Shown here in pieces: positions 56,273 through 64,000 of a DNA stretch of 64,000 nt. How positions within the stretch are numbered: position 1 is the stretch's first letter; each line of letters begins with the position of its first letter. This DNA comes from an uncultured Methylococcaceae bacterium (GTDB taxonomy: Bacteria; Pseudomonadota; Gammaproteobacteria; Methylococcales; Methylomonadaceae), in NCBI GenBank assembly GCA_903917345.1, contig CAIXAE010000040.1, positions 1-64,000 of the forward strand. Direction: 5' to 3'. Position numbers and translations under genes: made by a program. Below the pieces are notes generated by a model, which made no database searches, was not told the DNA's origin, and saw only the letters and a list, made by a program, of their open reading frames with translations.

Positions 56273-56427
56273 AAACGATCTATGACTGCTTTAAACCACA
56301 AGGGTTTAAAGAAAAAGATATAGAGCAGCACTAATGATGAGACCGGAAATGGACTAAAGTCGAGTAGCATCATCAGTAAAAGTGCTAATAACCATTTTAA
56401 TTTCCAAAAGTAATTTCGACTACTCAC
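56257..56427 (-). CDS. 56-residue small membrane protein (GTG start)
   Basis: A short frame from the GTG at 56427 to TGA at 56257-56259. It begins SSRNYFWKLKW, has two hydrophobic segments (about 12-23 and 31-42) and ends with KPLWFKAVIDRLYAAE. A strong AGGAG sits 7 bases before the GTG. The basic N-terminus, two helices and the closing KxxWFKxxxDRLY block recall small conserved gammaproteobacterial membrane proteins, from memory and not checked. The GTG start and small size hide it from simple gene callers. Confidence 0.6.
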   Translation of the reverse strand: MSSRNYFWKLKWLLALLLMMLLDFSPFPVSSLVLLYIFFFKPLWFKAVIDRLYAAE

Positions 56428-56568
56428 GACCGCTCCTTTCTTTCTAAATCTTTAAAAAAAAATTAATTAATTTTCGGCATGCAATCCAGTGATAATGCAT
56501 GATAGGCACTATAATTTTAAAATAAAATCAAATATTTATATCTATTATTGAATTAAAGGTCTATTGTC

Positions 56569-56580
56569 TAGCCATGGCTA
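56569..56580. promoter_or_regulatory. 12-bp palindrome before the 204-residue gene
   Basis: TAGCCATGGCTA is a perfect 12-bp palindrome 24 bases upstream of the ATG at 56605. It could be a regulator site or part of the leader. A shorter CGCCATG follows at 56584. No known operator matches. Confidence 0.3.
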
Positions 56581-56604
56581 ATTCGCCATGCTGTTGGAAA
56601 TATT

Positions 56605-57219
56605 ATGAAAACCATTAAAGCGCTATTAGATTTTGTAACCATGCCTTTTAGATCTAAACCGACATTTTTTTATAGTGTCATTGACCACATGACAGGTAAC
56701 CCCGACTACACCGACCCCGATATCCCCTTAGCGACTCTTAAATTAGCAGTCGATAATTTTGCACTGGCTATACTGGCCGCGGAAGATGGTAGCCATACCG
56801 CCATATCAGCCAGAAACGACAGCGAAATCGCTGTCACTTTACTCTTTAAGAACACAGTAGGCTATGTTAATAGAGTATCTAATGGTAATCTCACTAAAAT
56901 CTTAAGCAGTGGTTTTACCCCTTCTAGCCAACCTTCACCAAGGGAAAAGGCAATCCTTGCTATTACTGATGGCCCGCATTCGGGGACCGCAAAAGGCACC
57001 ACTCTATATGTTAACAACGCAGGCGCTTATACCTGGGAGACAAGAACCGTATCCAGCACGGGGGTTAAAGGTCCTTGGGTCCGCATTGCTTTAACCACTC
57101 AATCGACTGTTATATTTGAAAACCTAGAAGTAGCGGCTGTTTTTGAAGCCAGAGTTGCGGCTATTACCCCTAATGGCGTCACAGATTTTTGTGCACCTGT
57201 TGCTAAGCTCGTCATCTAA
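56605..57219 (+). CDS. Unknown protein with FN3-like C-terminus
   Basis: A 204-residue protein without a clear signal peptide. The N-terminal region (about 20-105) is helical, with YSVIDHMTGNPDYTDPDIPL and VAVTLL-like segments; the C-terminal 90 residues are beta-rich and end like a fibronectin type III fold (ENLEVAAVFEARVAAITP). Similar two-part proteins (an FxxTGNP block, then FN3-like) are found in several environmental bacteria with no known function. It is monocistronic, before the 62-bp repeat array. Confidence 0.65.
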   Translation: MKTIKALLDFVTMPFRSKPTFFYSVIDHMTGNPDYTDPDIPLATLKLAVDNFALAILAAEDGSHTAISARNDSEIAVTLLFKNTVGYVNRVSNGNLTKILSSGFTPSSQPSPREKAILAITDGPHSGTAKGTTLYVNNAGAYTWETRTVSSTGVKGPWVRIALTTQSTVIFENLEVAAVFEARVAAITPNGVTDFCAPVAKLVI

Positions 57220-57314
57220 TTGCCCCACCCTTCTGCCATTAATCTGTCAGGCTTTCAGTTATGAAGAACACCTGCCAGGTTAAGTTTATGATTCAACTCC
57301 CTATAAGCCTTCCA

Positions 57315-57765
57315 ACGATCATTTATTACTCCCCTGTCATACCGTAAATCTAGGGTACTGTTGTATCATTGTGGGACAGATGGGTACCTATCCTCCCGGC
57401 AAAAAAAATATCCGGGGTACTTTATGGGCATTCTGTGTCAGATGGATACGGATCCTCCCGGCCATTAAACCATCTGGGGCACTTTAATAGCACTCTGAGT
57501 CAGATGGATACGAATCCTCCCGGCCATCAATATATCTGGGGCACTTTAATAGCACTCTGAGTCAGATGGATACGAATCCTCCCGGCCATCAATATATCTG
57601 GGGCACTTTAATAGCACTCTGAGTCAGATGGATACGAATCCTCCCGGCCATTAATATATCTGGGGCACTTTACTAGCACTCTGGGACAGATGGATACGGA
57701 TCCTCCCGGCCATTAATACATCTGAGGCACTTTACTAGCGCTTTGGAACAGATTAATACGAAACC
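57315..57765. repeat. 62-bp tandem repeat array
   Basis: Units begin with CAGATGG or a variant at 57377, 57439, 57501, 57563, 57625, 57687 and 57749, exactly 62 bp apart. The units at 57501 and 57563 are identical; those at the edges are progressively altered, and a degenerate unit precedes the first (from about 57315). Each core unit holds CAGAT near its start and ATCTG about 33 bases later (CAGATGG and CCATCTG in the second unit), so each could form a hairpin. The conserved TCCTCCCGGC lies in the loop. 62 is not a multiple of 3, so the array is not a coding repeat. The rest of the gap from 57220 to 57828 holds no gene. Confidence 0.92.
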
Positions 57766-57828
57766 CACACCGATTTTTTTGTTAGGCGTATACTCAAGCT
57801 ATTAAGTTATTTATTTTAGGGTATTTCC

Positions 57829-59364
57829 TTGTCACCTGATCTTATAGCAAATTTAACCGCATCCGAGTTACGTTATCGACGCTTATTTGAGACCGCGCAA
57901 GACGGGATTCTGATTATTGATTTTTTATCCGGTAAAATTCAAGACGCCAACCCTTTCTTATTAGGTTTACTAGGCTATTCAAAAGATGAAGTGCTAGGCA
58001 AAGCACTTTGGGAAATAGGCGCAATGATCGATAAGGCGCCTGCGATTGCCGCATTTTCTACTTTAAAAACAAAACAAGGGCAGATCATTAACGTTGAGAT
58101 TGTCAGTAACGCCTATGACGTTGAGGGCACGCGGGTTATTCAATGCAATATTCGTGATATCACAGCTAGACAACAGGCGGAATGTGATCTACTCGTCGTT
58201 CAAAACCAATCCGATAAACGTAATTGGGCGGTAAGCGCGTATGGACAAGCGGCTATGGCTCTCTTTCATGCGGAGACTAAAAACGACTTAATTCAAAATG
58301 TATGTAACGCCATTGCTGATCAAGATCCTTATATTGTGGCGTGGGTGGGTTTAGCTGAACATGATGTGAATAAAACTGTGCGTGTCGCGGGGGCAGCCGG
58401 TTCTGCAAAAGGCTATACCGAAGGCATCACTGTCAGTTGGTCTGCTGAAACACCCTATGGTTTAGGCCCCACGGGGCATTGTATTCGGTCAGGTAAGACT
58501 ATTGTAATATCTGATACGTTAACGAATGCGGACTTTCAAACCTGGATTGAACACGCAACGCATTACGGTATTCGGTGTTGCATTGCCACGCCCATTACAC
58601 GAGACGCAGAAACCATCGGCGCCTTAATGGTGTATGCAAAAATACCCAATGCCTTTATTGAAAGTGAAGTGCATTTATTTGAGAATCTAGCTGAAGAAAT
58701 CGGCTATGGCCTACGCGCAATAGCGCATCGACAACAATTAAAGGATGAAATTAAAGCGCGCGAAGCGATTCAATCTCAGTTGTATGATTCCTTAGATTCT
58801 ACGATCGAGGCGATGTCTAAAACCTTAGAATTTCGCGATCCTTATACAGCTGGCCATCAAAATCGGGTCGCAGACATTGCCACCGCCATTGGGGTAGAGA
58901 TGGGGTTAGATGAAGATAAACTGCGGGGTATTCACCTGGGTTGTTTGGTGCATGATATTGGTAAGGTCTCTATCCCCTCAGAATTATTAACAAAACCTAC
59001 GCACCTCACAGACCTCGAATTACAAATGATACGTTTGCATGCAGAAGCCAGTTTCGATATTCTTAAAAATATTCCTTTTACCTGGCCTATTGCTGAAATG
59101 GCGCATCAACATCATGAGCGTTTAGATGGATCAGGTTATCCCAGAGGTTTAAAAGCAGATGAGATCATTTTTGAAGCCAGAATTCTGGCCGTAGCCGATA
59201 CGATAGATGCCATGTCATCACACAGACCGTATCGAGCCGCTATAGGTTTGGATGCCGCACTAAAGGTGATTGAAGCCGGCAGAGGCACTTTATTTGATGA
59301 AACAATAGTCGATGCTTGCTTACGCCTCTTTAAAGAACAAAACTATCAGCTACCCATTGCGTAA
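57829..59364 (+). CDS. PAS-GAF-HD-GYP c-di-GMP phosphodiesterase
   Basis: A 511-residue protein with a PAS domain (about 10-120), a GAF domain (about 150-305) and an HD-GYP domain (about 325-500). Catalytic motifs are LVHDIGK and HHERLDGSGYPRG, both intact. The PAS and HD-GYP parts resemble the gene at 51625; a GAF domain is added. Translation starts at a TTG (57829), with AGGGT 8 bases upstream. It follows the 62-bp repeat array, whose last unit ends about 60 bases before. Confidence 0.9.
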   Translation: MSPDLIANLTASELRYRRLFETAQDGILIIDFLSGKIQDANPFLLGLLGYSKDEVLGKALWEIGAMIDKAPAIAAFSTLKTKQGQIINVEIVSNAYDVEGTRVIQCNIRDITARQQAECDLLVVQNQSDKRNWAVSAYGQAAMALFHAETKNDLIQNVCNAIADQDPYIVAWVGLAEHDVNKTVRVAGAAGSAKGYTEGITVSWSAETPYGLGPTGHCIRSGKTIVISDTLTNADFQTWIEHATHYGIRCCIATPITRDAETIGALMVYAKIPNAFIESEVHLFENLAEEIGYGLRAIAHRQQLKDEIKAREAIQSQLYDSLDSTIEAMSKTLEFRDPYTAGHQNRVADIATAIGVEMGLDEDKLRGIHLGCLVHDIGKVSIPSELLTKPTHLTDLELQMIRLHAEASFDILKNIPFTWPIAEMAHQHHERLDGSGYPRGLKADEIIFEARILAVADTIDAMSSHRPYRAAIGLDAALKVIEAGRGTLFDETIVDACLRLFKEQNYQLPIA

Positions 59365-59398
59365 TCTTAAACTATCGAGAAACTGACGCGCATAAAAA

Positions 59399-59417
59399 AG
59401 CCCACGTTACGTGGGCT
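59399..59417 (+). terminator. Weak terminator after the HD-GYP gene
   Basis: AGCCCAC (59399-59405) and GTGGGCT (59411-59417) with a 5-base loop. It is preceded by six As and not followed by a T-run on the plus strand. Confidence 0.45.
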
Positions 59418-59475
59418 CCATCTTGTGAGTATATATGATACAGACGGCTGCCTAATGAAAGCGCAGTTTTAATTG

Positions 59476-59529
59476 TAGTGCTATTATTTTTATTATTATT
59501 TTTAGTGCTGTTATTATTTTTATTTTTAC
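59476..59529. repeat. AT-rich 27-bp direct repeat in an intergenic gap
   Basis: Two imperfect copies of a T-rich unit begin TAGTGCTATTATTT (59476) and TAGTGCTGTTATTA (59503). They lie in the gene-free stretch 59365-59734, where nothing else was seen apart from the hairpin at 59399. Confidence 0.5.
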
Positions 59530-59734
59530 AGCTTTAAGGCTTTATATCCTCATTATTACCTCATTAAAATTAACCCAGCTCCCTCAAAACTTAGGTCTCT
59601 TAATAAGGTGAGTGAATGATAAAGCAGTTCGAAAGTATTGTCTATAAAAAAATAGACTATCAACAAAATAAAAATTGTAGTTCGATATTATTCTGATATA
59701 AAGCTATTCACTTTAAGCACGTTATCTTAGTCCT

Positions 59735-59962
59735 ATGCAATTCACATCAAACATTCCAAGAATTATCGCGATACCCCTTTTATTAGTTATTGTCGTTGCC
59801 TGTGTGATTCTCTCATCCGTTTTTTTCGTCATATTATTAATACCCATGGCTATTGCTGGATTTAGATTTTGGAGAAGAGTCAAGTTAGCTCAAACAGCTA
59901 CCCGTGGTAATGTCATCGATGCTGAATACACCGTGATTGATAAGAGACAAGATGAGTTATAG
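59735..59962 (+). CDS. Small membrane protein, unknown
   Basis: A 75-residue protein with two hydrophobic segments (about 8-28 and 30-44), a basic stretch FRFWRRVK and a cytoplasmic tail ending NVIDAEYTVIDKRQDEL. The form, two helices plus a tail with xxGEYxVxD-type ending, is common in proteobacteria. No function is known. It is 16 bases before the truncated PIG-L gene. Confidence 0.65.
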   Translation: MQFTSNIPRIIAIPLLLVIVVACVILSSVFFVILLIPMAIAGFRFWRRVKLAQTATRGNVIDAEYTVIDKRQDEL

Positions 59963-59977
59963 CGTTTGAAATAGATT

Positions 59978-60301
59978 ATGTTTGCGAAATTATTGATCAC
60001 ATTCATTTTGGTATCAATACTTCTATCATCAAGTAAATACGTTTACGCTGAACAAACGCTTACTATTGGTCAGCACGAGCTACTGTTTGTGCTAGCTCCC
60101 CATCCTGATGATGAAACACTGAGTGCTGCGGGATTAATCTTAAAGATATTAGAAAACGGTGGTACGGTTAATATAGTTAGTGCTTGTATATCGAATAGTC
60201 AGAATTTGGTCTGTTTGAAGAAGTCAGCAACTGATACGATGGCGGTCCCCTCAAATTTTTTGATAGCAAGTAAATCTATTTTGTCACCCGTAATCAAGTA
60301 A
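59978..60301 (+). pseudogene. Truncated PIG-L/LmbE deacetylase
   Basis: A signal peptide (about residues 1-24) and the start of a PIG-L deacetylase domain, with the metal motif VLAPHPDDETLSAAG, are present, but after residue 68 (GGTVNIV) the family sequence stops and the frame runs on in unrelated sequence, partly antisense to the PIN gene. Full-length PIG-L proteins need about 200 residues more. It looks cut by the arrival of the toxin-antitoxin module, or by a deletion. Confidence 0.75.
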
Positions 60302-60612
60302 TCAGCAAATCCACCCATGCTAATCGACAGTAAATAATTATCATAAGGATCTGGAGACACATCGACAACAGGCAAATCAGTCACAATCGTGGCTAAACTT
60401 TGTAATTCGTTGATCAAACGACCCGCAATGGCAGAATTTAATCTCTCTCGAATTTTAGGATATCGAGTGACTCTATGAAGTTCTTCAATTTGTGGCTGTG
60501 CACTTAGCAAAGTAAACCGACCATTCCGCCATAACTCAATTAACTTAGCGGGTGGTGATGTTTGAACTAATAATGCACTAATTAGAATGTTAGTATCCAG
60601 TACAACTAACAT
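60199..60612 (-). CDS. PIN-domain toxin (TIGR00305 type)
   Basis: A 137-residue PIN-domain RNase of the toxin type. It begins MLVVLDTNILISALL with the first catalytic Asp; further acidic residues are in QIEELHRV and SPDPYDNYLLS and TGDKIDLL. It starts at the stop of the antitoxin gene (ATG at 60612), so translation is coupled. Confidence 0.88.
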   Translation of the reverse strand: MLVVLDTNILISALLVQTSPPAKLIELWRNGRFTLLSAQPQIEELHRVTRYPKIRERLNSAIAGRLINELQSLATIVTDLPVVDVSPDPYDNYLLSISMGGFADYLITGDKIDLLAIKKFEGTAIVSVADFFKQTKF

Positions 60613-60893
60613 TAACCTATATTACCTACTAATTCTTGGCGCATCTCATTTTGTATGCTTAAACTTGCCTCATCAATCAGTCCCTGAAGATCTGTAGGAG
60701 ACATGTCCGTAAACTTTGACTGTGCTTCAGTCATGCTCTGATCAAATACTCGCCATCGAACCGATTCTTCAATAAATTTGGACATATCGCCCTTTTTCAT
60801 ACCACGTTGTGCCAAAAATACACGTAATGCCGTATCAGTATCTTTTGACACAGAAACAGTCCATCTTGTTTGATTCAAATTTGTCGCTGACAT
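60612..60893 (-). CDS. Ribbon-helix-helix antitoxin of the PIN pair
   Basis: A 93-residue protein with a ribbon-helix-helix-like N-terminus (RWTVSVSKDTDTALRVFL, then GDMSKFIEESVRWRVFD) and a C-terminal helix for toxin binding. It overlaps the toxin gene by one base. A Shine-Dalgarno GAGGA precedes the ATG. It probably represses its own promoter, described in the next entry. Confidence 0.82.
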   Translation of the reverse strand: MSATNLNQTRWTVSVSKDTDTALRVFLAQRGMKKGDMSKFIEESVRWRVFDQSMTEAQSKFTDMSPTDLQGLIDEASLSIQNEMRQELVGNIG

Positions 60894-60934
60894 AAATCTA
60901 TCCTCGTAATCAAATAAACACCTATCAACATATC

Positions 60935-60963
60935 AGTATAAATGACGTACATCAACTACTCAA
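60935..60963 (-). promoter_or_regulatory. Promoter and operator-like repeat of the toxin-antitoxin pair
   Basis: On the minus strand TTGAGT, a 17-base spacer and TATACT form a sigma-70-like promoter 42 bases before the antitoxin ATG. In the spacer, TGACGTACATCA (60943-60954) is an imperfect 12-bp palindrome that could be the antitoxin's operator. Confidence 0.6.
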
Positions 60964-61232
60964 GCCGAAAAACAACATCAAACACATTGATTTTTAAACT
61001 TCCAATTAAGACCTGTTTATATAATATTAACCAATCTGAGCATTAATTCTTTGAAACAGCATGTTGTGTTTGTGTTGAGAGGCGTTCAAACAGGCTTATC
61101 CATAATTTCTGTGGGTAAGAAAGGGTAAGTATTAGAATTTTAAAATGATTCGATTTAGTACCCCGTAGAGTACCCAGAAACACTATTTTGATATTTTACG
61201 AAAGCTACAAAATCGTAAATTATTGAATTAAT
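60964..61232. other. Gene-free stretch between the toxin-antitoxin promoter and tRNA-Pro
   Basis: AT-rich, with no supported frame. It lies at the 3' side of the tRNA gene, the usual side for integration of islands. No integrase, direct repeat of the tRNA 3' end or insertion sequence was recognised. Confidence 0.5.
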
Positions 61233-61309
61233 TGGTCGGAACGACAGGATTTGAACCTGCGACCCCTTGTCCCCCAGACAAGTGCGCTACCAAGCTGCGC
61301 TACGCTCCG
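61233..61309 (-). tRNA. tRNA-Pro (anticodon GGG)
   Basis: A 77-base cloverleaf with CCA encoded (61233-61235). The acceptor stem is CGGAGCG with CGTTCCG, the D-arm AGCGCAGCTTGGTAGCG-like, the anticodon stem CTTGT/ACAAG with loop CTGGGGG, so the anticodon is GGG, and the T-arm GCAGGTTCAAATCCTG. All stems are intact. Confidence 0.95.
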
Positions 61310-61387
61310 ACATACAATTATTTTTTGAGGATAAACACTTAAAACAGCAAGAAATTATACTACATCTTAAGGGCTGTTTGGATCAGA

Positions 61388-61738
61388 TTAAAGCGAAGTA
61401 AGAATATCTTCCAGTTCTTCAATCATTTCTTTAATTAATTCATTTGAAAGGGTTGCAGTCTCTTTACTTTGATCTTTGTTAAGATGTGCTTTTGCCCCAC
61501 TGATGGTAAAACCTTGATCGTATAACAACTCTTTGATCTGTCTTATCAATAACACTTCATTAGGCTGATAATAACGCCTGTTGCCTCTACGTTTAACGGG
61601 ATTTAATACGCTGAACTCTTGTTCCCAGTAACGTAATACATGTGGCTTAACGCCACATAAGTCGCTTACTTCACCAATGGTGAAGTATCGCTTATCCGGA
61701 ATCGGTGGTACTTCGTTATTATTGCTCTTTTCCAACAT
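61388..61738 (-). CDS. MerR-family regulator next to ihfA
   Basis: A 116-residue MerR-type protein. The winged helix begins [26 protein letters not shown] (within 17-42) and has [16 protein letters not shown]. No metal-binding C-terminus is present; the last 30 residues are acidic helices. A MerR-like gene just after ihfA is a standard arrangement in gammaproteobacteria. Its start overlaps the ihfA stop by 20 bases. Confidence 0.9.
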   Translation of the reverse strand: MLEKSNNNEVPPIPDKRYFTIGEVSDLCGVKPHVLRYWEQEFSVLNPVKRRGNRRYYQPNEVLLIRQIKELLYDQGFTISGAKAHLNKDQSKETATLSNELIKEMIEELEDILTSL

Positions 61739-62018
61739 AGGCTTCTACGCGAGCTTTTAATTTTTGACCAGAACGGAATGTCACCACTCGACGCGCTGAT
61801 ATAGGGATCTCTTCGCCTGTTTTAGGGTTTCTACCCGGACGGCTTGTTTTGTCACGCAATTCGAATTTACCAAAACCAGAGATTTTAACTTGTCTGCCCT
61901 GCTCTAATGCAGTTCTAATTTCTTCAAAGAATACTTCAACAAGTTCTTTTGCTTCACGTTTGTTAAGCCCTATCTCATCAGATAATTTATCGGCAAAATC
62001 AGCCTTTGTTAATGCCAT
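61719..62018 (-). CDS. ihfA: Integration host factor alpha subunit
   Basis: A 99-residue IHF alpha. It starts [20 protein letters not shown], followed by the DNA-binding arm [20 protein letters not shown]. With IHF beta it bends DNA at specific sites. It lies 3 bases after pheT, in the usual pheS-pheT-ihfA order. Confidence 0.97.
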   Translation of the reverse strand: MALTKADFADKLSDEIGLNKREAKELVEVFFEEIRTALEQGRQVKISGFGKFELRDKTSRPGRNPKTGEEIPISARRVVTFRSGQKLKARVEAYVGKEQ

Positions 62019-62021
62019 TAT

Positions 62022-64000
62022 TTAGTCCCTCAGTTTTGCTTTTAATTCATTAAATAAAATAGTTAACAGTCTGCTTACGATAGTTTCGATATCAGATTCT
62101 GCTAAAGTTTGTGTATCATCTTGTAAAATCAGACTTAATGCAATACTTTTATTACCTTCTTCAATACCTTTGCCGCGATACACATCAAAAATCACTACCT
62201 CTTTCAATGCCGTTTCAGCACTATTCTTGATGCAACTCACGATCTCAGCGGCTGAAACCGTTTCATTAACGATCAAGGCTAAATCACGTTTTACCGATGG
62301 ATATTTTGATAACGGGGTAAATGCCGGTACTTTTTTATTCAGTAATCCGTCTTGTGCTAATTCAAATAAAAACACTTGGCCATCAAAGCCCAATTGTTTT
62401 TCTAATTGTGGATGTAACATCCCTAACCAACCCATATCTTGACCCTCTGCAGAGATGATCTTAGCTGTTTGGCCTGGATGTAAGCTAGATAACTCGCCTT
62501 TTATGAAGCTGGCGTTGCAACCTGATAATTCAAAGATGGCTTGTAAATCCGCTTTAGCATCATAAAAATCAACTTTACGTGATTTCTCAGCCCATTGATC
62601 ACTGTAGACATCACCTAAGATAAGTCCGGCTAACATCTTTTGTTGGTGTATTTCTCCACTCTCTTTGACAAAACGTAACCCTGTTTCAAAAAGTCTAACG
62701 CGGTTTTGTTGTCTGTTAGTATTGTATAAAGCTGCTTTTAATAAACCACACCAAAGTGTAGTCCGCATCACTGCTAATTCTGAAGAAATTGGATTTTTTA
62801 AACGAATGGCTTCAATACCCGGTGCCACTGTGTTTTGAATGTCTTCATCCACAAAACTATACGTGACGGCTTCTTGATAGCCTCTATCGACAAATAAGTC
62901 TTTTACACGGTCAATTTCTAATAAGCCTTCAGTCACTTGACTGAGTTCTGAGCGCATAAATAAACTGCTGGATGGCAAATTGTTATAGCCAAACACGCGT
63001 GCAATTTCTTCAATTAAATCGGCTTCGATACTGATATCAAATCGGAAGCTAGGTGGGCCGACTTGCCATCCGTCCGCATGATCTGCAACTTGCATACCTA
63101 AGCGTTGTAGGATTTCGATCACTTGTGCATCAGGTAATTGAATAGCTAGCGATTGTTCTATTTTAGTACGACGTAATATAACCGCGTTACGAGCAGGCAA
63201 ATGATCGCTTGATGTGACTTCTGTAACATCACCCACACTTCCACCCGCAATTTCTACAATTAACTGGGTAGCACGCTCTATGGCACGATTTTGTAATTGT
63301 GCATCTACGCCACGCTCAAATCGATGCGATGAGTCGGTATGGAGTCCAAAGTTTCTAGCTTTACCTGCAATAGCCTGTGGCGTAAAGAACGCACATTCTA
63401 AAAATACGGTTTGCGTGGCATCTGATACGGCAGAATCACTTCCGCCCATGACACCTGCCAACGCTAACGGTTGTTTGTCATCGGCAATGATTAATGCTTG
63501 CGCATCTAGTTTAATCTCTTCATTGTTCAGTAACGTTAACGACTCATCTGCAGTTGCATAACGAACGGTGATACCACCACTTAATTTACTGGCATCAAAT
63601 ACATGTAGCGGTTGGCCTAACTCGAGTAACACATAGTTAGTAACATCGACCAAGGGGCCTAAACTTCTGATACCTGAACGACGTAAGCGTTCTTGCATCC
63701 ATAAGGGTGTAATCGCTAGTGGGTTTACCTCTTTAATGAGGCGACCTAAATAACGGGGACACGCTTCGGGTGCAGTTACTTTTACGGATAACGTGTCTTG
63801 ATGGCCTACAGCAACGGTATCAACGACTGTCGTTGACCAATCGAGTTTATTTAATAATGCGACTTCTCGCGCTAAACCTTCAACACTTAAACAGTCTGCA
63901 CGGTTGGGCGTAAGATCAACTACGATAATGCTGTCGTTAAGTGATAAATACTCTCTGATATCTACACCTACGGGTGCGTCATCAGACAATTCCATTAAGC
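62022..64000 (-). CDS. pheT: Phenylalanyl-tRNA synthetase beta subunit (5' end outside window)
   Basis: The C-terminal 659 or so residues of the beta chain, whose full length is near 790; the N-terminus lies past 64000. The visible part starts within the tRNA-binding region before VGVDIREYLSLND, then has the B3/B4 editing part (with DVTNYVLLELGQPLHVFDA), the B5 region with RVFGYNNLPSSS, and the C-terminal FDX-ACB-like domain (YPSVKRDLALIVNETV). The alpha chain gene pheS should follow upstream. Confidence 0.97.
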   Translation of the reverse strand, partial: LMELSDDAPVGVDIREYLSLNDSIIVVDLTPNRADCLSVEGLAREVALLNKLDWSTTVVDTVAVGHQDTLSVKVTAPEACPRYLGRLIKEVNPLAITPLWMQERLRRSGIRSLGPLVDVTNYVLLELGQPLHVFDASKLSGGITVRYATADESLTLLNNEEIKLDAQALIIADDKQPLALAGVMGGSDSAVSDATQTVFLECAFFTPQAIAGKARNFGLHTDSSHRFERGVDAQLQNRAIERATQLIVEIAGGSVGDVTEVTSSDHLPARNAVILRRTKIEQSLAIQLPDAQVIEILQRLGMQVADHADGWQVGPPSFRFDISIEADLIEEIARVFGYNNLPSSSLFMRSELSQVTEGLLEIDRVKDLFVDRGYQEAVTYSFVDEDIQNTVAPGIEAIRLKNPISSELAVMRTTLWCGLLKAALYNTNRQQNRVRLFETGLRFVKESGEIHQQKMLAGLILGDVYSDQWAEKSRKVDFYDAKADLQAIFELSGCNASFIKGELSSLHPGQTAKIISAEGQDMGWLGMLHPQLEKQLGFDGQVFLFELAQDGLLNKKVPAFTPLSKYPSVKRDLALIVNETVSAAEIVSCIKNSAETALKEVVIFDVYRGKGIEEGNKSIALSLILQDDTQTLAESDIETIVSRLLTILFNELKAKLRD

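Noticed and set aside
56120-56323. 67-residue plus-strand frame
   Set aside because: It overlaps the end of the MBL gene in another frame and has no Shine-Dalgarno.
57369-57560. 63-residue frame across the tandem repeats
   Set aside because: The 62-bp unit shifts frame at each copy, and the frame has no Shine-Dalgarno, so it is chance.
57377-57748. CRISPR array
   Set aside because: The period of 62 bp is near CRISPR size, but the whole unit is conserved, with no variable spacers, and no cas genes are present.
57780-57787. GTTAGGC as an integron attC core
   Set aside because: A single 7-base match without the paired R'' site, hairpin or integrase.
60195-60210. att site matching the tRNA-Pro 3' end
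   Set aside because: CAGAATTTG and the tRNA CAGGATTTG share eight of nine bases, too short and partly within the PIN stop region; no integrase is present.

Overview
The window is about 64 kb of a low-GC gammaproteobacterial chromosome. It carries no phage, plasmid or insertion-sequence genes. Gammaproteobacterial markers are the argA-type N-acetylglutamate synthase, glyQ-glyS-gmhB-plsC, a MerR-type gene next to ihfA and pheT, YcgL, DUF3581, DUF2956, a YeeN-type YebC protein and SlyD. The order cannot be fixed from the sequence. The split class II ribonucleotide reductase, the cytochrome c6-like protein and the Tad locus would suit an environmental aquatic lineage such as a methylotroph relative, but no methane or sulfur genes are present to confirm this.

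Layout. 1-1.9 kb: 3' end of an ABC exporter and a YebC/YeeN protein. 2.3-5.6 kb: NrdR-box region and the B12-dependent ribonucleotide reductase nrdJa-nrdJb. 5.6-7.1 kb: YigZ, a MEKHLA protein and GrxD. 7.2-12.2 kb: a probable arginine operon, argD-argF-SH3 protein-argA-cpdA, with a well-formed promoter. 12.2-14.6 kb: an Sfp-type PPTase overlapping gamma-glutamyltranspeptidase. 14.9-20.1 kb: small membrane proteins, YcgL, dcd, apbC and metG. 20.2-25 kb: a lipoprotein and glyQ-glyS-gmhB-plsC. 25.1-27.3 kb: an unusual 721-residue protein with a degenerate Fic-like motif and a zeta-type P-loop kinase domain. 27.4-31.7 kb: SlyD, DUF2956, a DUF815 ATPase, small unknowns, a cytochrome c6-like protein, DUF3581 and a YkgJ-type protein. 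31.7-36.3 kb: a YadG/YadH-type ABC exporter, ppx and its unknown partner. 36.3-37.6 kb: a 30-residue small membrane ORF, an acidic unknown and an isoprenylcysteine-methyltransferase-like membrane protein.

37.6-49.8 kb is a complete Tad (Flp, type IVb) pilus locus on the minus strand. Its order of transcription is tadA-tadB-tadC-tadD-flp-cpaA-AAA ATPase-cpaB-cpaC-lipoprotein-tadE-tadG-cpaE. Directly upstream and on the same strand are an HD-GYP and a PAS-GGDEF gene that overlap, so c-di-GMP breakdown and synthesis are probably co-expressed with the pilus. Across a 213-bp intergenic region with nested inverted repeats, a second GGDEF gene starts a plus-strand operon with a LOG-family protein and an RNA-processing-type metallo-beta-lactamase.

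56.2-61.3 kb is the most accessory-looking part. It holds a previously overlooked 56-residue membrane ORF, an unknown FN3-like protein, a 62-bp tandem-repeat array of about seven units, a third c-di-GMP gene (PAS-GAF-HD-GYP), a truncated PIG-L deacetylase and a RHH/PIN toxin-antitoxin pair beside tRNA-Pro(GGG). The window ends with merR-like, ihfA and the 3' part of pheT.
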